Source: Alphaproteobacteria bacterium (GTDB lineage Bacteria > Pseudomonadota > Alphaproteobacteria > JAEULC01). From it: a stretch of DNA of 33,443 nt. Made by a program: the position numbers and the translations under genes. The notes below the pieces were generated by a model, which saw nothing but the letters and a program-made list of their open reading frames with translations, made no database searches and was not told the origin of the DNA. Below are positions 23,041-31,712 of this stretch, in pieces. Positions within the stretch are counted from its first letter, which is position 1, and every line of letters starts with the position of its first letter. The stretch lies in assembly GCA_023150455.1 (NCBI GenBank), contig JAKLKW010000037.1:1-33443 (forward strand), in the 5' to 3' direction.

Positions 23041-23544
23041 TTAAGCCTCGCCGATCGTGTCGATCATGGCCGAGACCATCGCATCGGACGGGCTCTTGCC
23101 GCCCCAGATCACGAACTGGAAGGCGGGGTAGAAGCGGTCGCCCTCGGTGATCGCGATGTCGACGAGGTCCTCGAGCTGCTCGACCGTGGCGCCGCCGGCG
23201 CCGCGCAACAGCAGGTTGTGGCGGTAGAGCGGCACGCCTTCGGTGGCGCACAGATCGAAATGGCCGGCCCACAGCGATTCGTTCATCAGCGCCAGCAGCT
23301 CGACCACAGCGCGCTTCTTGGTCTCGGGCACCTTCACGTCCAGCGCGCAGGAGAACTGCAGTGCGTGCAGATCCGAATGCCAAGCGAAGAACAGCCGGTA
23401 GTCGCCCCAGCGACCGGCGATCTGCGCGACCAGCTCTTCCTCGCCGGCGCGCTCGAACGGCCAGTCATGGGCGCTGACGATTTCTTCGACCAGGTCGAGC
23501 GGGTTGGAATGGGTGGGGCCGCGTTCGACAAGGGAAACCGTCAT
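23041..23544 (-). CDS. YbjN-domain protein
   Basis: A 167-residue protein of the YbjN family (NPLDLVEEIVSAHDWPFERAGEEELVAQIAG, FAWHSDLHALQFSCALD, ELLALMNESLWAGHFDL). The fold resembles type III secretion chaperones; members are described as sensory or regulatory, with no defined reaction. GGGAG precedes ATG 23544 by nine bases. Upstream, 23545-23746, is a 202-bp gap with an AT-rich segment but no promoter I can assign. Confidence 0.8.
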   Translation of the reverse strand: MTVSLVERGPTHSNPLDLVEEIVSAHDWPFERAGEEELVAQIAGRWGDYRLFFAWHSDLHALQFSCALDVKVPETKKRAVVELLALMNESLWAGHFDLCATEGVPLYRHNLLLRGAGGATVEQLEDLVDIAITEGDRFYPAFQFVIWGGKSPSDAMVSAMIDTIGEA

Positions 23545-23746
23545 CGCTTGCCACTCCCGTCAACGAACGCGACCTGCCATTATTCTGCAGTATCGGCCCG
23601 CATTCCCCAGGATGTAGTAGGTGCCACGCGGTATTGTGGAAGGGACCTCTGCATCCGCTATATGAGGTAGGGTGCCGTAAGCGATTGAGTCGCACAAGAG
23701 AAATTTTTAAGACTTGCGGCGAGCGACCGTTCCGGCGCGCCGTTGG

Positions 23747-24055
23747 TCACTCGGGCGGCTTCGCCTTGCGCCTGCCCTTCGCGCCCTCGTGGGCGACCTC
23801 CTCGCCGGTGGCAGCGAGCCGCGCTTCGAGCTCGGTGATGCGCGCGGCGAGCTTCTCCTGCTCCTCGCGCGCCGCCTGCGCCATGGCGCGCGCGACCTCG
23901 AACTCCTCGCGCGTCACGAGATCCATGCCGGCGAGGATGCGCTCGAACTGCTGGCGCAGCCGCGCCTCCACCTCGTCGCGGATGCCCGCGAGCGTGCCGA
24001 GCGCGCCGCCGGCGACGCGCGCCAGATCGTCGATCAGCCGATGGTCGTACTGCAT
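23747..24055 (-). CDS. ubiK: Ubiquinone biosynthesis accessory factor UbiK (BMFP family)
   Basis: A 102-residue protein. Start ATG 24055 follows GGAGAAGG; the frame is open further up but the family begins here (MQYDHRLIDDLARVAGGA). A helical region is followed by a coiled coil (MDLVTREEFEVARAMAQAAREE..LAARITELEARL), the classic BMFP/YqiC layout. UbiK interacts with UbiJ and helps ubiquinone hydroxylation steps; it also has membrane-fusogenic activity in vitro. A 10-bp hairpin (24082-24091 with 24100-24109) lies in its leader. Confidence 0.85.
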   Translation of the reverse strand: MQYDHRLIDDLARVAGGALGTLAGIRDEVEARLRQQFERILAGMDLVTREEFEVARAMAQAAREEQEKLAARITELEARLAATGEEVAHEGAKGRRKAKPPE

Positions 24056-24081
24056 GGCCTTCTCCCGGTCGTCACGCGGCG

Positions 24082-24109
24082 GAGGGCGACGGCATTCATC
24101 GTCGCCCTC
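24082..24109 (-). repeat. Hairpin in the ubiK leader
   Basis: A perfect 10-bp stem, GAGGGCGACG pairing with CGTCGCCCTC, with an eight-base loop. It lies 27 bp upstream of the ubiK start, in the divergent ubiK-hldD gap. It may affect ubiK translation or end a short upstream transcript. Confidence 0.4.
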
Positions 24110-24193
24110 GGGAAGACGAGGGCACGACAATAGCCCACAAGGAAAGTCCGCGTCCCAAGTCAGTCGATGGGCGAGCGCAGCCATCCGCTGCGC

Positions 24194-24222
24194 TTGCCCC
24201 TCCCCCGCCCGCGACCTATAAG
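24194..24222 (+). promoter_or_regulatory. Sigma-70-type promoter of hldD
   Basis: TTGCCC (24194-24199) and TATAAG (24217-24222) are separated by exactly 17 bases and lie 33 bases before the hldD start codon. This is the best sigma-70-like promoter in the window, and probably serves hldD-lgt-midA-pgeF. Confidence 0.6.
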
Positions 24223-24255
24223 TCCGCGCGACCTTCGTCGCGGGAGCAGCGCTCT

Positions 24256-25242
24256 ATGATCCTCGTCACCGGCGGCGCCGGGTTCATCGGGTCGAACCTG
24301 CTGGCCGGGCTGGAGGCGCGCGGACAAACGGAGGTCGCCGTGTGCGACCGCCTGGGCGACGGCGACAAGTGGCGCAACATCGCCAAGCGCGAGATCGCGG
24401 CCTTCGTGCAGCCGGAGCGGCTGGCGCACTTCCTCGACTCGCAGCGCGACGCGATCGAGACCGTCTTCCACCTCGGCGCCGTCTCCTCCACCACCGAGAC
24501 CGACGCCGACCTCATCGTCGATTCCAACTTCACCCTGTCGCTGTTCCTGTGGGATTGGTGCGCCAAGCACAACAAGCGCCTGATCTACGCTTCCTCGGCC
24601 GCCACCTACGGCGACGGGTCGGCCGGGTTCGACGACGACGGCGCGCTCGCGCACCTCGCCCGGCTCAAGCCGCTCAACGCCTACGGCTGGAGCAAGAACG
24701 CGTTCGACCGGCGCGTCGCGCGCATCGTCGCCGGCAACGGCGCGCGGCCGCGGCAATGGGCCGGCGTCAAGTTCTTCAACGTCTACGGGCCGAACGAGTA
24801 CCACAAGGGCTCGATGGCCTCGGTCGTCTATCACACGCATGCGCGCATCAAGCGCGGCGAGAAGGGGCGGCTGTTCCGATCGCACAACCCGAATTACGCC
24901 GACGGCGGGCAGCTGCGCGACTTCGTGTGGGTCGGCGACTGCGTCGACGTGATGCTGTGGCTCCACGACAATCCGGCGGCCGAAGGCCTGTTCAATAGCG
25001 GCAGCGGCAAGGCGCGCAGCTTCCTCGACCTCACGCACGCGGTCTTCCGCGCGATGGGCCGCGAGCCCCGGATCGAGTGGGTCGACACGCCGGCCGAGAT
25101 CCGCGCCAGGTACCAGTACTTCACCGAGGCGAGGATCGATCGCCTGCGCAAGGCCGGCTACAAGAAGCCCACCACCAGCCTGGAAGACGGCGTCGCCACC
25201 TATGTGCGCGACTTCCTGGAAGCCGCCGACCCGTACCGCTGA
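24256..25242 (+). CDS. hldD: ADP-L-glycero-D-manno-heptose-6-epimerase
   Basis: A 328-residue short-chain dehydrogenase-type epimerase that makes the heptose donor for lipopolysaccharide inner core. NAD(P)-binding loop GGAGFIGSN lies at 6-14; FHLGAVSSTTETD is the HldD-specific segment; the serine of YASSAATYGDG and the tyrosine/lysine of YGWSKNAFD form the catalytic set; NVYGPNEYHKGSMASV is a strong HldD signature. GGGAG precedes ATG 24256. It is the first gene of a tight plus-strand block: lgt starts 6 bp after. Confidence 0.95.
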   Translation: MILVTGGAGFIGSNLLAGLEARGQTEVAVCDRLGDGDKWRNIAKREIAAFVQPERLAHFLDSQRDAIETVFHLGAVSSTTETDADLIVDSNFTLSLFLWDWCAKHNKRLIYASSAATYGDGSAGFDDDGALAHLARLKPLNAYGWSKNAFDRRVARIVAGNGARPRQWAGVKFFNVYGPNEYHKGSMASVVYHTHARIKRGEKGRLFRSHNPNYADGGQLRDFVWVGDCVDVMLWLHDNPAAEGLFNSGSGKARSFLDLTHAVFRAMGREPRIEWVDTPAEIRARYQYFTEARIDRLRKAGYKKPTTSLEDGVATYVRDFLEAADPYR

Positions 25243-25247
25243 CGGTG

Positions 25248-26036
25248 ATGTTCGCCATCCCCTTCCCGACCATCGACCCCGTCGCGCTGCAGATCGGGCC
25301 CGTCGCGATCCGCTGGTACGCGCTCGCCTACATCGCCGGCATCGTGCTGGGCTGGCGCTATGCGCTGGTGCTGTGCCGGCGCATGCCCGAGCTGGTCACG
25401 CCGAAGCAGATGGACGACTTCATCGTCTGGCTGACGCTGGGCATCGTGCTGGGCGGGCGCATCGGCTACGTCGTCTTCTACAATCCGCAACACTTCCTCG
25501 CCCATCCGCTGGAGATCCCGGCGCTGTGGCGCGGCGGCATGTCGTTCCACGGCGGTCTCCTGGGCGTGCTGCTGGCGATCGGCCTGTTCGCGCGCTACCA
25601 CGGGCTCAAGTATTTCGCGTTGTCCGACGTGGTCGCGGTCTGCGTGCCGTTCGGCCTGTTCTTCGGCCGGCTGGCCAATTTCATCAACGGCGAGCTGTTC
25701 GGCCGCGTCGCCGACGTGCCGTGGGCGATGGTGTTCCCGCATGGCGGCCCGCTGCCGCGCCACCCGAGCCAGCTCTACGAGGCCTTCCTCGAAGGGATCG
25801 TGCTGTTCGCGGTGCTGTGGCTGCTGGTGCGCGGCGGCGCGCGCGCGCGCGTGGGACTGGTCTCCGGGGTCTTCCTGATCGGCTACGGGCTGGCGCGATT
25901 TTCGGTCGAGTTCGCGCGCGAGCCCGACGAGCAGCTCGGCTACCTCGCCCTCGGTCTCACCATGGGCCAGTATCTCTGCATTCCGATGATCCTGATCGGC
26001 ATCTTCTTCATGCTCCGGTCCGGAAAGCTGCCGTGA
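25248..26036 (+). CDS. lgt: Phosphatidylglycerol-prolipoprotein diacylglyceryl transferase
   Basis: A 262-residue inner-membrane enzyme, the first step of lipoprotein maturation. About seven membrane helices; the Lgt signature GRLANFINGELFGR and the conserved HPSQLYEAFLEG and FRFSVE-like ARFSVEFAREPDEQ are all present. GTG 25245 directly precedes the chosen ATG 25248. The stop overlaps the midA start (GTGA). The two lipoprotein genes further along this strand are potential substrates. Confidence 0.95.
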   Translation: MFAIPFPTIDPVALQIGPVAIRWYALAYIAGIVLGWRYALVLCRRMPELVTPKQMDDFIVWLTLGIVLGGRIGYVVFYNPQHFLAHPLEIPALWRGGMSFHGGLLGVLLAIGLFARYHGLKYFALSDVVAVCVPFGLFFGRLANFINGELFGRVADVPWAMVFPHGGPLPRHPSQLYEAFLEGIVLFAVLWLLVRGGARARVGLVSGVFLIGYGLARFSVEFAREPDEQLGYLALGLTMGQYLCIPMILIGIFFMLRSGKLP

Positions 26037-27136
26037 CCGCGCTGCTGCGGCGGCTGATCCAGCGCATCGCCGCCGAAGGGCCGATTTCCGTCGCGGAGTA
26101 CATGGCGCAGGTGCTGCTGGATCCGCGCGACGGCTATTACGTGCGCGCCGATCCGCTGGGGCGCGCCGGCGACTTCACCACCGCGCCCGAGATCAGCCAG
26201 ATGTTCGGCGAGCTGCTGGGGCTGTGGTGCGTCGACGCCTGGTCGCGCCTCATGGGGTCGCCCACGCGCTTCGCGCTGGCGGAGCTCGGCCCCGGCCGCG
26301 GCACGCTGATGGCCGACGCGCTGCGCGCGGCGCAGGTTGCGCCCGGCTTCCTCGAAGCCGCCGAGGTCCATTTGGTGGAGGCGAGCCCGGCCCTTCGCGC
26401 GAAGCAGCGCCAGGCGCTGGCCGGACGCGACGTGCAATGGCATGGGCATCTCGACGCCGTGCCGGACCTGCCGATCCTGCTGCTGGCGAACGAGTTCTTC
26501 GACGCCCTGCCGGTGCGCCAGTTCGTGCGCACCGAGCGCGGCATGGTCGAGCGCATGGTGGGGCTGGATCCCGCCGGCGATGCCTTACGCTTCGGCCTGG
26601 CGCCGGGCCCAGGCCCCTGGGCGGCCGCGCTTCCGCCGGCGCTGCGCGAGGCGCCGCTCGGCAGCCTGGTCGAGTACTCGCCGGCGTCGATCGGTATCGT
26701 CCAAGCCATCGCACGGCGAATCGTGGGCCGCGGCGGCGCGGCGCTGCTGATCGACTACGGCAGCGCGGAAAGCGGTCCGGGCGAGACGCTGCAAGCCGTC
26801 CGGCGCCACGACCGCCACGGCGTGCTGGACGATCCCGGCGCGGCCGACCTGAGCGCGCGGGTCGACTTCGCCGCGCTCGCCAAGGCCGCATCGGACGAAG
26901 GCGTCGATGCATTCGGACCGGTGCCCCAGGGCACCCTGCTCGAGCGCCTCGGCATCGCCGAGCGCGCCCGCATGCTGGCGCAGGCGGCAACGTCCGCGCA
27001 GGCCGCCGAGATCGAGCGGGCCCGCGCCCGGTTGATCGGGGGCACGGAAATGGGCACCTTGTTCAAGGCGTTGGCCTTGGCGCCGCGCGGCCGTGGGGTG
27101 CCGGCCGGATTCGCGGACGGGGAACGCAGGATCTGA
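26033..27136 (+). CDS. MidA-type (NDUFAF7-like) SAM-dependent methyltransferase
   Basis: A 367-residue class I methyltransferase. The start GTG 26033 overlaps the lgt stop. Family signs: LDPRDGYYVRADPLGRAGDFTTAPEISQMF (DUF185 core), SAM loop LAELGPGRGTLMADAL, LLLANEFFDALPVRQFV, ALLIDYGS and the C-terminal MGTLFKALALA. The eukaryotic homologue methylates an arginine of complex I subunit NDUFS2; bacterial substrates are inferred. pgeF begins 23 bp later. Confidence 0.9.
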   Translation: MTALLRRLIQRIAAEGPISVAEYMAQVLLDPRDGYYVRADPLGRAGDFTTAPEISQMFGELLGLWCVDAWSRLMGSPTRFALAELGPGRGTLMADALRAAQVAPGFLEAAEVHLVEASPALRAKQRQALAGRDVQWHGHLDAVPDLPILLLANEFFDALPVRQFVRTERGMVERMVGLDPAGDALRFGLAPGPGPWAAALPPALREAPLGSLVEYSPASIGIVQAIARRIVGRGGAALLIDYGSAESGPGETLQAVRRHDRHGVLDDPGAADLSARVDFAALAKAASDEGVDAFGPVPQGTLLERLGIAERARMLAQAATSAQAAEIERARARLIGGTEMGTLFKALALAPRGRGVPAGFADGERRI

Positions 27137-27159
27137 CGGACGACCGGGGTTTCCGCGGC

Positions 27160-27942
27160 ATGATCACGCTCGGCTCCTTGAACGCGCTCGGGGGCGTCCG
27201 GCACGCCTTCTTCACGCGCGCCGGCGGGGCGAGCGAAGGCATCTACGCGAGCAACAACTGCGGCTTCGGCTCGGCCGACGAACCGGCGCGCGTGGCCGAG
27301 AACCGCCGGCGCTGCGCGGCGCAGCTCGACCTGCCGTTCGAGGCGTTGCTGACGGTCCACCAGGTCCACGGGCGCGACGTCGTCGTGGTCGACCGGACCT
27401 GGGCGCCCGGCCGGGCGCCGAAGGCCGACGCGATGGTCACCGACCGGCCGGGCGTTGCGCTCGGCATCCTCGCGGCGGACTGCGCGCCGGTGCTGTTCGC
27501 CGATGCCCAGGCACGGGTGATCGGCGCCTGCCACGCGGGCTGGCGCGGCGCCTTCGCCGGCGTCGCCGAGGCGACGGTCGAGGCGATGTGCCGGCTGGGC
27601 GCCGCGCGCGAGCGCATCGCGGCCGCGATCGGGCCGTGCATCGCCCAGCGCTCGTACGAGGTCGGACCGGAGTTCCCGCGCCCGTTCCTGGAGCAGGACG
27701 CGGCCAACGCCGACCTGTTCGCGCCGCCCTGCCCGTCGGCGGGCGCGCGGCCGGGGCACCGGATGTTCGACCTTGCCGGCTACATCGCGCGCCGGCTCGC
27801 GCGCGGCGGCATCGACACGGTCGGTGCGGTGCCGTGCGACACCTGCCGCGAGGAAGGGCGTTTCTTCAGCTATCGCCGCGCCACCTTGCGCGGCGAGAAG
27901 GACTATGGGCGCAATCTCTCGGCGATCGCGCTCGAGCCGTGA
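27160..27942 (+). CDS. pgeF: Peptidoglycan editing factor PgeF (YfiH/LACC1 family)
   Basis: A 260-residue multi-copper-oxidase-like laccase-domain protein. The zinc/copper ligands are visible in VHQVHGRDVVVV, ILAADCAPVLFAD and ACHAGWRGAFAGV, and IGPCIAQRSYEVG and DLAGYIARRL complete the pattern. PgeF corrects wrong amino acids in peptidoglycan stems; homologues act on purine nucleosides. The order lgt-midA-pgeF is typical of alphaproteobacteria. ATG 27160 has no strong Shine-Dalgarno site. Confidence 0.93.
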   Translation: MITLGSLNALGGVRHAFFTRAGGASEGIYASNNCGFGSADEPARVAENRRRCAAQLDLPFEALLTVHQVHGRDVVVVDRTWAPGRAPKADAMVTDRPGVALGILAADCAPVLFADAQARVIGACHAGWRGAFAGVAEATVEAMCRLGAARERIAAAIGPCIAQRSYEVGPEFPRPFLEQDAANADLFAPPCPSAGARPGHRMFDLAGYIARRLARGGIDTVGAVPCDTCREEGRFFSYRRATLRGEKDYGRNLSAIALEP

Positions 27943-27957
27943 GGGGAAGAAGCGGGG

Positions 27958-29109
27958 ATGGCCGTTCATTTCAGCGAGCAGGAGCTGGCGGAACGCCGCG
28001 CGAAGGCGTGCAAGGCCATGGCGGCGCAGGGCCTGGACGGCATGCTGATGTTCCGGCAGGAGAGCATGTACTACCTGACCGGCTACGACACGTTCGGCTA
28101 CGTGTTCTTCCAGTGCCTGTATCTCGGCGCCGACGGCAGGATGTTCCTTCTCACCCGCGTGCCCGACCTGCGCCAGGCGCGCCACACCTCGGTGATCGAG
28201 GACATCCGCATCTGGGTCGACCGCGAAGGCGCCACGCCCGCCGAGGACCTCCGCGCGGTGCTCGACGAATACAAGTGCAAGGCCAAGCGCCTGGGCGTCG
28301 AGTACGAGGCCTATGGGCTGACGGCGCGCAACGGCAAGCGGCTGGAAGCGGCGCTGGCCGGGTTCTGCTCGCTGGTCGACGCGTCGGAGCTGGTCAACAC
28401 GCTGCGCGTGGCGAAGAGCCCGGCCGAGCTGGTCTACGTGCGCAAGGCGGCGGAGCTCGCCGACGCCGCGCTGGCGGAGGCCAACCGCCTGGCCAAGCCG
28501 GGCGCGTTCGAAGGCGACATCCTGGCGGCGATGCACGGCGCCGTGTTCCGCGGCGGCGGCGACGATCCCGGCAACGAGTACATCATCGGCTCGGGCAAGG
28601 ACGCGCTGCTCTGCCGCTACTTCTCGGGCCGGCGGCATCTCGACAGCCAGGACCAGCTGATGCTCGAGTTCGCCGGCGTGTACCGGCACTACCATGCCTG
28701 CCTGATGCGCACGATCCTGATCGGCAAGCCCGATCCGCGCCAGGTCGCGATGCACAAGTGCGCGCTGGAGGCGATGCAGGCCTGCCAGGAGGCGCTGAAG
28801 CCCGGCCGGCCGATCGGCGAGGTGTTCGACGCCTATGCCCGGGTGTGGGACGCGGGCGGCTACCGCCAGTACCGCTTCAATGCCTGCGGCTACAGCCTGG
28901 GCACGACCTTCGCGCCGAACTGGATGGACTGGCCGATGCTGTATCATGGCAACCCGGTCCTGGCGGAGCCCGGCATGGTGTTCTTCCTGCACATGATCGT
29001 GGTCGACAGCGACAACAACCTGGCGATGGCGCCGGGCTACACGGTCGAGGTGACGGCGGACGGCTGCAAGCCGCTGTCGAAGACGCCGCTGGACCTGGTG
29101 GTGAACTGA
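27958..29109 (+). CDS. M24-family (creatinase/Xaa-Pro-type) protein without canonical metal ligands
   Basis: A 383-residue protein: an N-terminal creatinase-like domain (1-150, KACKAMAAQGLDGMLMF, MYYLTGYDTFGY), then the pita-bread domain (from about 160, KSPAELVYVRKAAELAD). In aminopeptidase P five residues bind two metals (D, D, H, E, E). Here the strands read LMLEFAGVYRHYHACLMRT, FNACGYSLGT, FFLHMIVVDSD and PGYTVEV: D becomes E, and the other four positions are not D/H/E ligands as expected. It could be a non-metal hydrolase like creatinase, or an ectoine hydrolase/DddP-type enzyme; the substrate is unknown. GAGGGGAAG precedes ATG 27958. Confidence 0.8.
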   Translation: MAVHFSEQELAERRAKACKAMAAQGLDGMLMFRQESMYYLTGYDTFGYVFFQCLYLGADGRMFLLTRVPDLRQARHTSVIEDIRIWVDREGATPAEDLRAVLDEYKCKAKRLGVEYEAYGLTARNGKRLEAALAGFCSLVDASELVNTLRVAKSPAELVYVRKAAELADAALAEANRLAKPGAFEGDILAAMHGAVFRGGGDDPGNEYIIGSGKDALLCRYFSGRRHLDSQDQLMLEFAGVYRHYHACLMRTILIGKPDPRQVAMHKCALEAMQACQEALKPGRPIGEVFDAYARVWDAGGYRQYRFNACGYSLGTTFAPNWMDWPMLYHGNPVLAEPGMVFFLHMIVVDSDNNLAMAPGYTVEVTADGCKPLSKTPLDLVVN

Positions 29110-29137
29110 GGGCGGAACGAAGACAGGGGGCGCGGCC

Positions 29138-29206
29138 TTGCCGCATTTGTTCATCTTGATGGCGTTCGCGCTGGTCGGCCTGGTGGTGGGCTGTGCCGTG
29201 GTGTGA
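29138..29206 (+). CDS. Possible 22-residue hydrophobic leader peptide
   Basis: TTG 29138 is preceded by AGGGGG at seven bases and opens a 22-residue hydrophobic peptide (FILMAFALVGLVVGCAVV), whose TGA overlaps the GTG start region of the next gene. It could be a translational leader for the lipoprotein gene, or noise. I recognise no family. Confidence 0.22.
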   Translation: MPHLFILMAFALVGLVVGCAVV

Positions 29207-30293
29207 CCTGAGCCGGCCGACGCGCACGCTCGCGGCCCTGGCGATGCTGGCGACCCTGGGGCTCGCCGGCTGCGGCGAGCCTCCGCGCCCGTTCGCCCAT
29301 ACGGGCGAGGTCGACAGCCCGCTGCTCAAGCTCGCCGATCCCGCCGGCATCGCGCTGATGCAGCTCGACGACTTCCCCGCCGCCGGCCAGAAGCGCTTCC
29401 AGGAGGCGCTGATCGACCAGCTGCACCGCGCCGAGGTGCCGGCGACGGTCGGCAGCGGCAACGCGCAGAGCTACCGCCTGGTCGGCCAGGCGATCGACCG
29501 GCCAACGGAGGACGGTCGGGAGGTGCTGATCCATTGGCGCATGACCGACGCCGCCGGCCAGGCGCGCGGCAACCACGTGGTGCGCCGCATCGTCGACCCC
29601 AAGGCGTGGGATTCCGGCGATCCCGCGCTGATGCGCGAGCTGGCGCGCGGCTCCACCGCCGGGATCCTGTCGCTGCTGCCCGACCGCAACCAGGCGCTCG
29701 CCCAGGCGCCGCCGCAGCGCCGCGGGAGCGACCAGCCCAGCAGCATCGTGCCGCCGATGGGCACGCGCCTGGCCGCGTCGCCGCGGCCCCCGCAGCGGCC
29801 GCAGGTCGCCCAGGCCACGCCCCGTCCTTCCGCCAACAGCCAGGCCGCGACCGGGCCGGCAATCGCCGAACGCAAGGACGGCGCGGCCAAGGACGCCGGC
29901 GGCGAGCAGCCGCCGGTTGCGTTGAGGCCGATCGAAGGCGCGCCCGGCGACGGCGACGAGTCGCTGCGCAAGGCGATGCAATATTTCCTCGGCCGCCAGT
30001 CGATCAACGTGGTCAGCGAATACGACGCGCCGGCCGCCATCGTGGCCGGCGAGGTGTTCGTCCGCCCGGTCGGCAGCAGGCAGCAGGACGTGCGCGTGGA
30101 CTGGACGGTCTACGCCCCCGACGGCCGCCGCCTGGGCACGGTCGGCCAGTCCAACCGCATCCCCGCCGGCCAGCTCGACGGCAAATGGGGCGACATCGCC
30201 TTTGCCGTCGCCGAGGGCGCCGTGCAGGGCCTCAACGAGCTGTTCGAGCAGATCGAGGGCTTCGGGCCGCAGAAGCAGCCGACCAAGAAATGA
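29193..30293 (+). CDS. Lipoprotein of unknown function (proline-rich middle)
   Basis: A 366-residue protein with a lipobox (LAMLATLGLAGC). The start GTG 29193 is the only one that leaves a full signal sequence. An N-terminal domain (about 35-160) and a C-terminal one (about 245-355, AMQYFLGRQSINVV, VRVDWTVYAPDGRRLGTVGQSNRIPAG) are joined by a proline/alanine-rich disordered linker. The second domain resembles an alpha/beta lipoprotein domain, but I cannot name a family. Its stop overlaps the next lipoprotein start as ATGA, so the two form a pair. Confidence 0.65.
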   Translation: MPWCDLSRPTRTLAALAMLATLGLAGCGEPPRPFAHTGEVDSPLLKLADPAGIALMQLDDFPAAGQKRFQEALIDQLHRAEVPATVGSGNAQSYRLVGQAIDRPTEDGREVLIHWRMTDAAGQARGNHVVRRIVDPKAWDSGDPALMRELARGSTAGILSLLPDRNQALAQAPPQRRGSDQPSSIVPPMGTRLAASPRPPQRPQVAQATPRPSANSQAATGPAIAERKDGAAKDAGGEQPPVALRPIEGAPGDGDESLRKAMQYFLGRQSINVVSEYDAPAAIVAGEVFVRPVGSRQQDVRVDWTVYAPDGRRLGTVGQSNRIPAGQLDGKWGDIAFAVAEGAVQGLNELFEQIEGFGPQKQPTKK

Positions 30294-31555
30294 GCCCGGT
30301 GCGCGCCCTGCGCTCCCTCGCCTCCTTCGGCCCCTCCTTGTGCTCCCGCTCCCGCCGCAGCCGCCACGCGGCGCGGCTCGTCGCCGTGCTTTTCCTCTCC
30401 TTCGCCGTCGCCGGCTGCGGCGCGGTGAACCTGGACCGGCTGTTCGGCGACGGGAAATCGAAGCAGCGGGCGGCGGCGCGCCCGGACCGGGCGCAGCCGG
30501 GCATCCTGACCGGCACGGTCGAGGGCGACGGCGCGATCTCCGGCGCCAACGTCAAGGTCGAGCTCTACGAGGTCACCGGCCAGGACCCTGCCGTCGTGCT
30601 CGCCCGCACGCAGCCGATGATGGTCGCGCGCTCGGGCCGCGACGGGCGCTACAGCTTCAACCTGGGCGGACTCGCGCGCGCGCCCCAGGGCCAAGCCAAG
30701 ACCTGGCTGGTGCGCGCGGGCGGCGCGGCCGCGGACGATCCCAACGCGCCGGACGCGACCATCACCTTTGCCAGTGCCGCGGCGGGCGGCCGCCTGCCGC
30801 CGCTCTATCTCTGGGACGGGCAGTCGCAGGCCATCGCCGGCGACGAGCAGGTGATCTTCCGCTTCGCGCCGCTGCCGGGCGGGCGGCGCGTCGATCCGAC
30901 CGTCTACGGCGTCGAGCTGGCTGGCGAGAACGGGGCGGGCGGCTTCGTGCCGCCGGTCGGCGGCGCGCCGGAGGTCGCCCTGCCGCGCCTGGTGCTGCAG
31001 GAGCTGCCCTGGACCTACCGCCCGCTCGCCGCGCTCGACCACAACCAGGTCGACGGCACGGTGTTCCACGGCATCTATCGCGGCGCCGCGCGGCGGATCC
31101 AGGGCGTCAACCCGCCGCCGATCAGCCGCGAGCGCAACGCGCGGCTGGTGCCGCCGGGCCTGGGATTCCGCGGCCTGACCGACGGCAAGCCCGACAACGT
31201 GCTGCCGCACGTGATGCCCGAGGGCGGGCGGGTCGAGATCGACCTGGGCACGGTCGCGGAGGTCGCCCGCATCTATCTGTTCGGCCTGCAGGTCGCGGGC
31301 GACGACCAGGTCACCGCCCATTTGAGCGGCAATGCGAACCAGCCCGGGCCGGCCCTGGTGCAGGTTTCCGCCCGCGACGCCTTCGAGATCCGGCTGCCGC
31401 CCGGCGCGCGCGGCCGCCACCTGTTCGTCCGCTTCTCCGGGCAGCTGACCGCGCTCGGCGAGATCGTCGCCTACGGCCCGCAGGACCCGAAATGGGAGTC
31501 GGCCCGGCCGGTCGCCCCGTTCAGCACCCAGGTGCAGAGCGTGCCCGTTAACTAA
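30290..31555 (+). CDS. Second lipoprotein, with Ig-like and beta-sandwich segments
   Basis: A 421-residue protein with a long basic N-terminus and a lipobox (VLFLSFAVAGCG). A first beta domain (about 72-130: LTGTVEGDGAISGANVKVELYE, GRYSFNLGG) resembles a carboxypeptidase-regulatory/transthyretin-like fold; the C-terminal part (GGRVEIDLGTVAEVARIYLFG, QVSARDAFEIRLPPGARGRHLFVRF) resembles an F5/8-type discoidin sandwich. These are fold impressions, not family assignments. The ATG overlaps the preceding gene's stop. It ends 157 bp before prs; in that gap I see nothing clear. Confidence 0.65.
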   Translation: MSPVRALRSLASFGPSLCSRSRRSRHAARLVAVLFLSFAVAGCGAVNLDRLFGDGKSKQRAAARPDRAQPGILTGTVEGDGAISGANVKVELYEVTGQDPAVVLARTQPMMVARSGRDGRYSFNLGGLARAPQGQAKTWLVRAGGAAADDPNAPDATITFASAAAGGRLPPLYLWDGQSQAIAGDEQVIFRFAPLPGGRRVDPTVYGVELAGENGAGGFVPPVGGAPEVALPRLVLQELPWTYRPLAALDHNQVDGTVFHGIYRGAARRIQGVNPPPISRERNARLVPPGLGFRGLTDGKPDNVLPHVMPEGGRVEIDLGTVAEVARIYLFGLQVAGDDQVTAHLSGNANQPGPALVQVSARDAFEIRLPPGARGRHLFVRFSGQLTALGEIVAYGPQDPKWESARPVAPFSTQVQSVPVN

Positions 31556-31712
31556 TCGCCCCTAACCGGCTGTCCGGGCGGCCGATTCCGCGGCCGCGGC
31601 CATGCTTCGGGCGCAGTTTACACCGCGACGGCGAGTTGATAGGTTCCGCCCGCCTTTCCGGGGCGTCAGGCAGCATTTCGTTACTCCAGCGGGTCCGTTT
31701 CAAGGACGGGGC

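Noticed and set aside
23545..23746. tRNA or small RNA gene in the gap before the YbjN gene
   Set aside because: I found no cloverleaf, no CCA-like end and no strong hairpin or terminator.
26755..29154. 799-residue minus-strand frame opposite midA, pgeF and the M24 gene
   Set aside because: Antisense shadow; the three plus-strand genes have unmistakable motifs.
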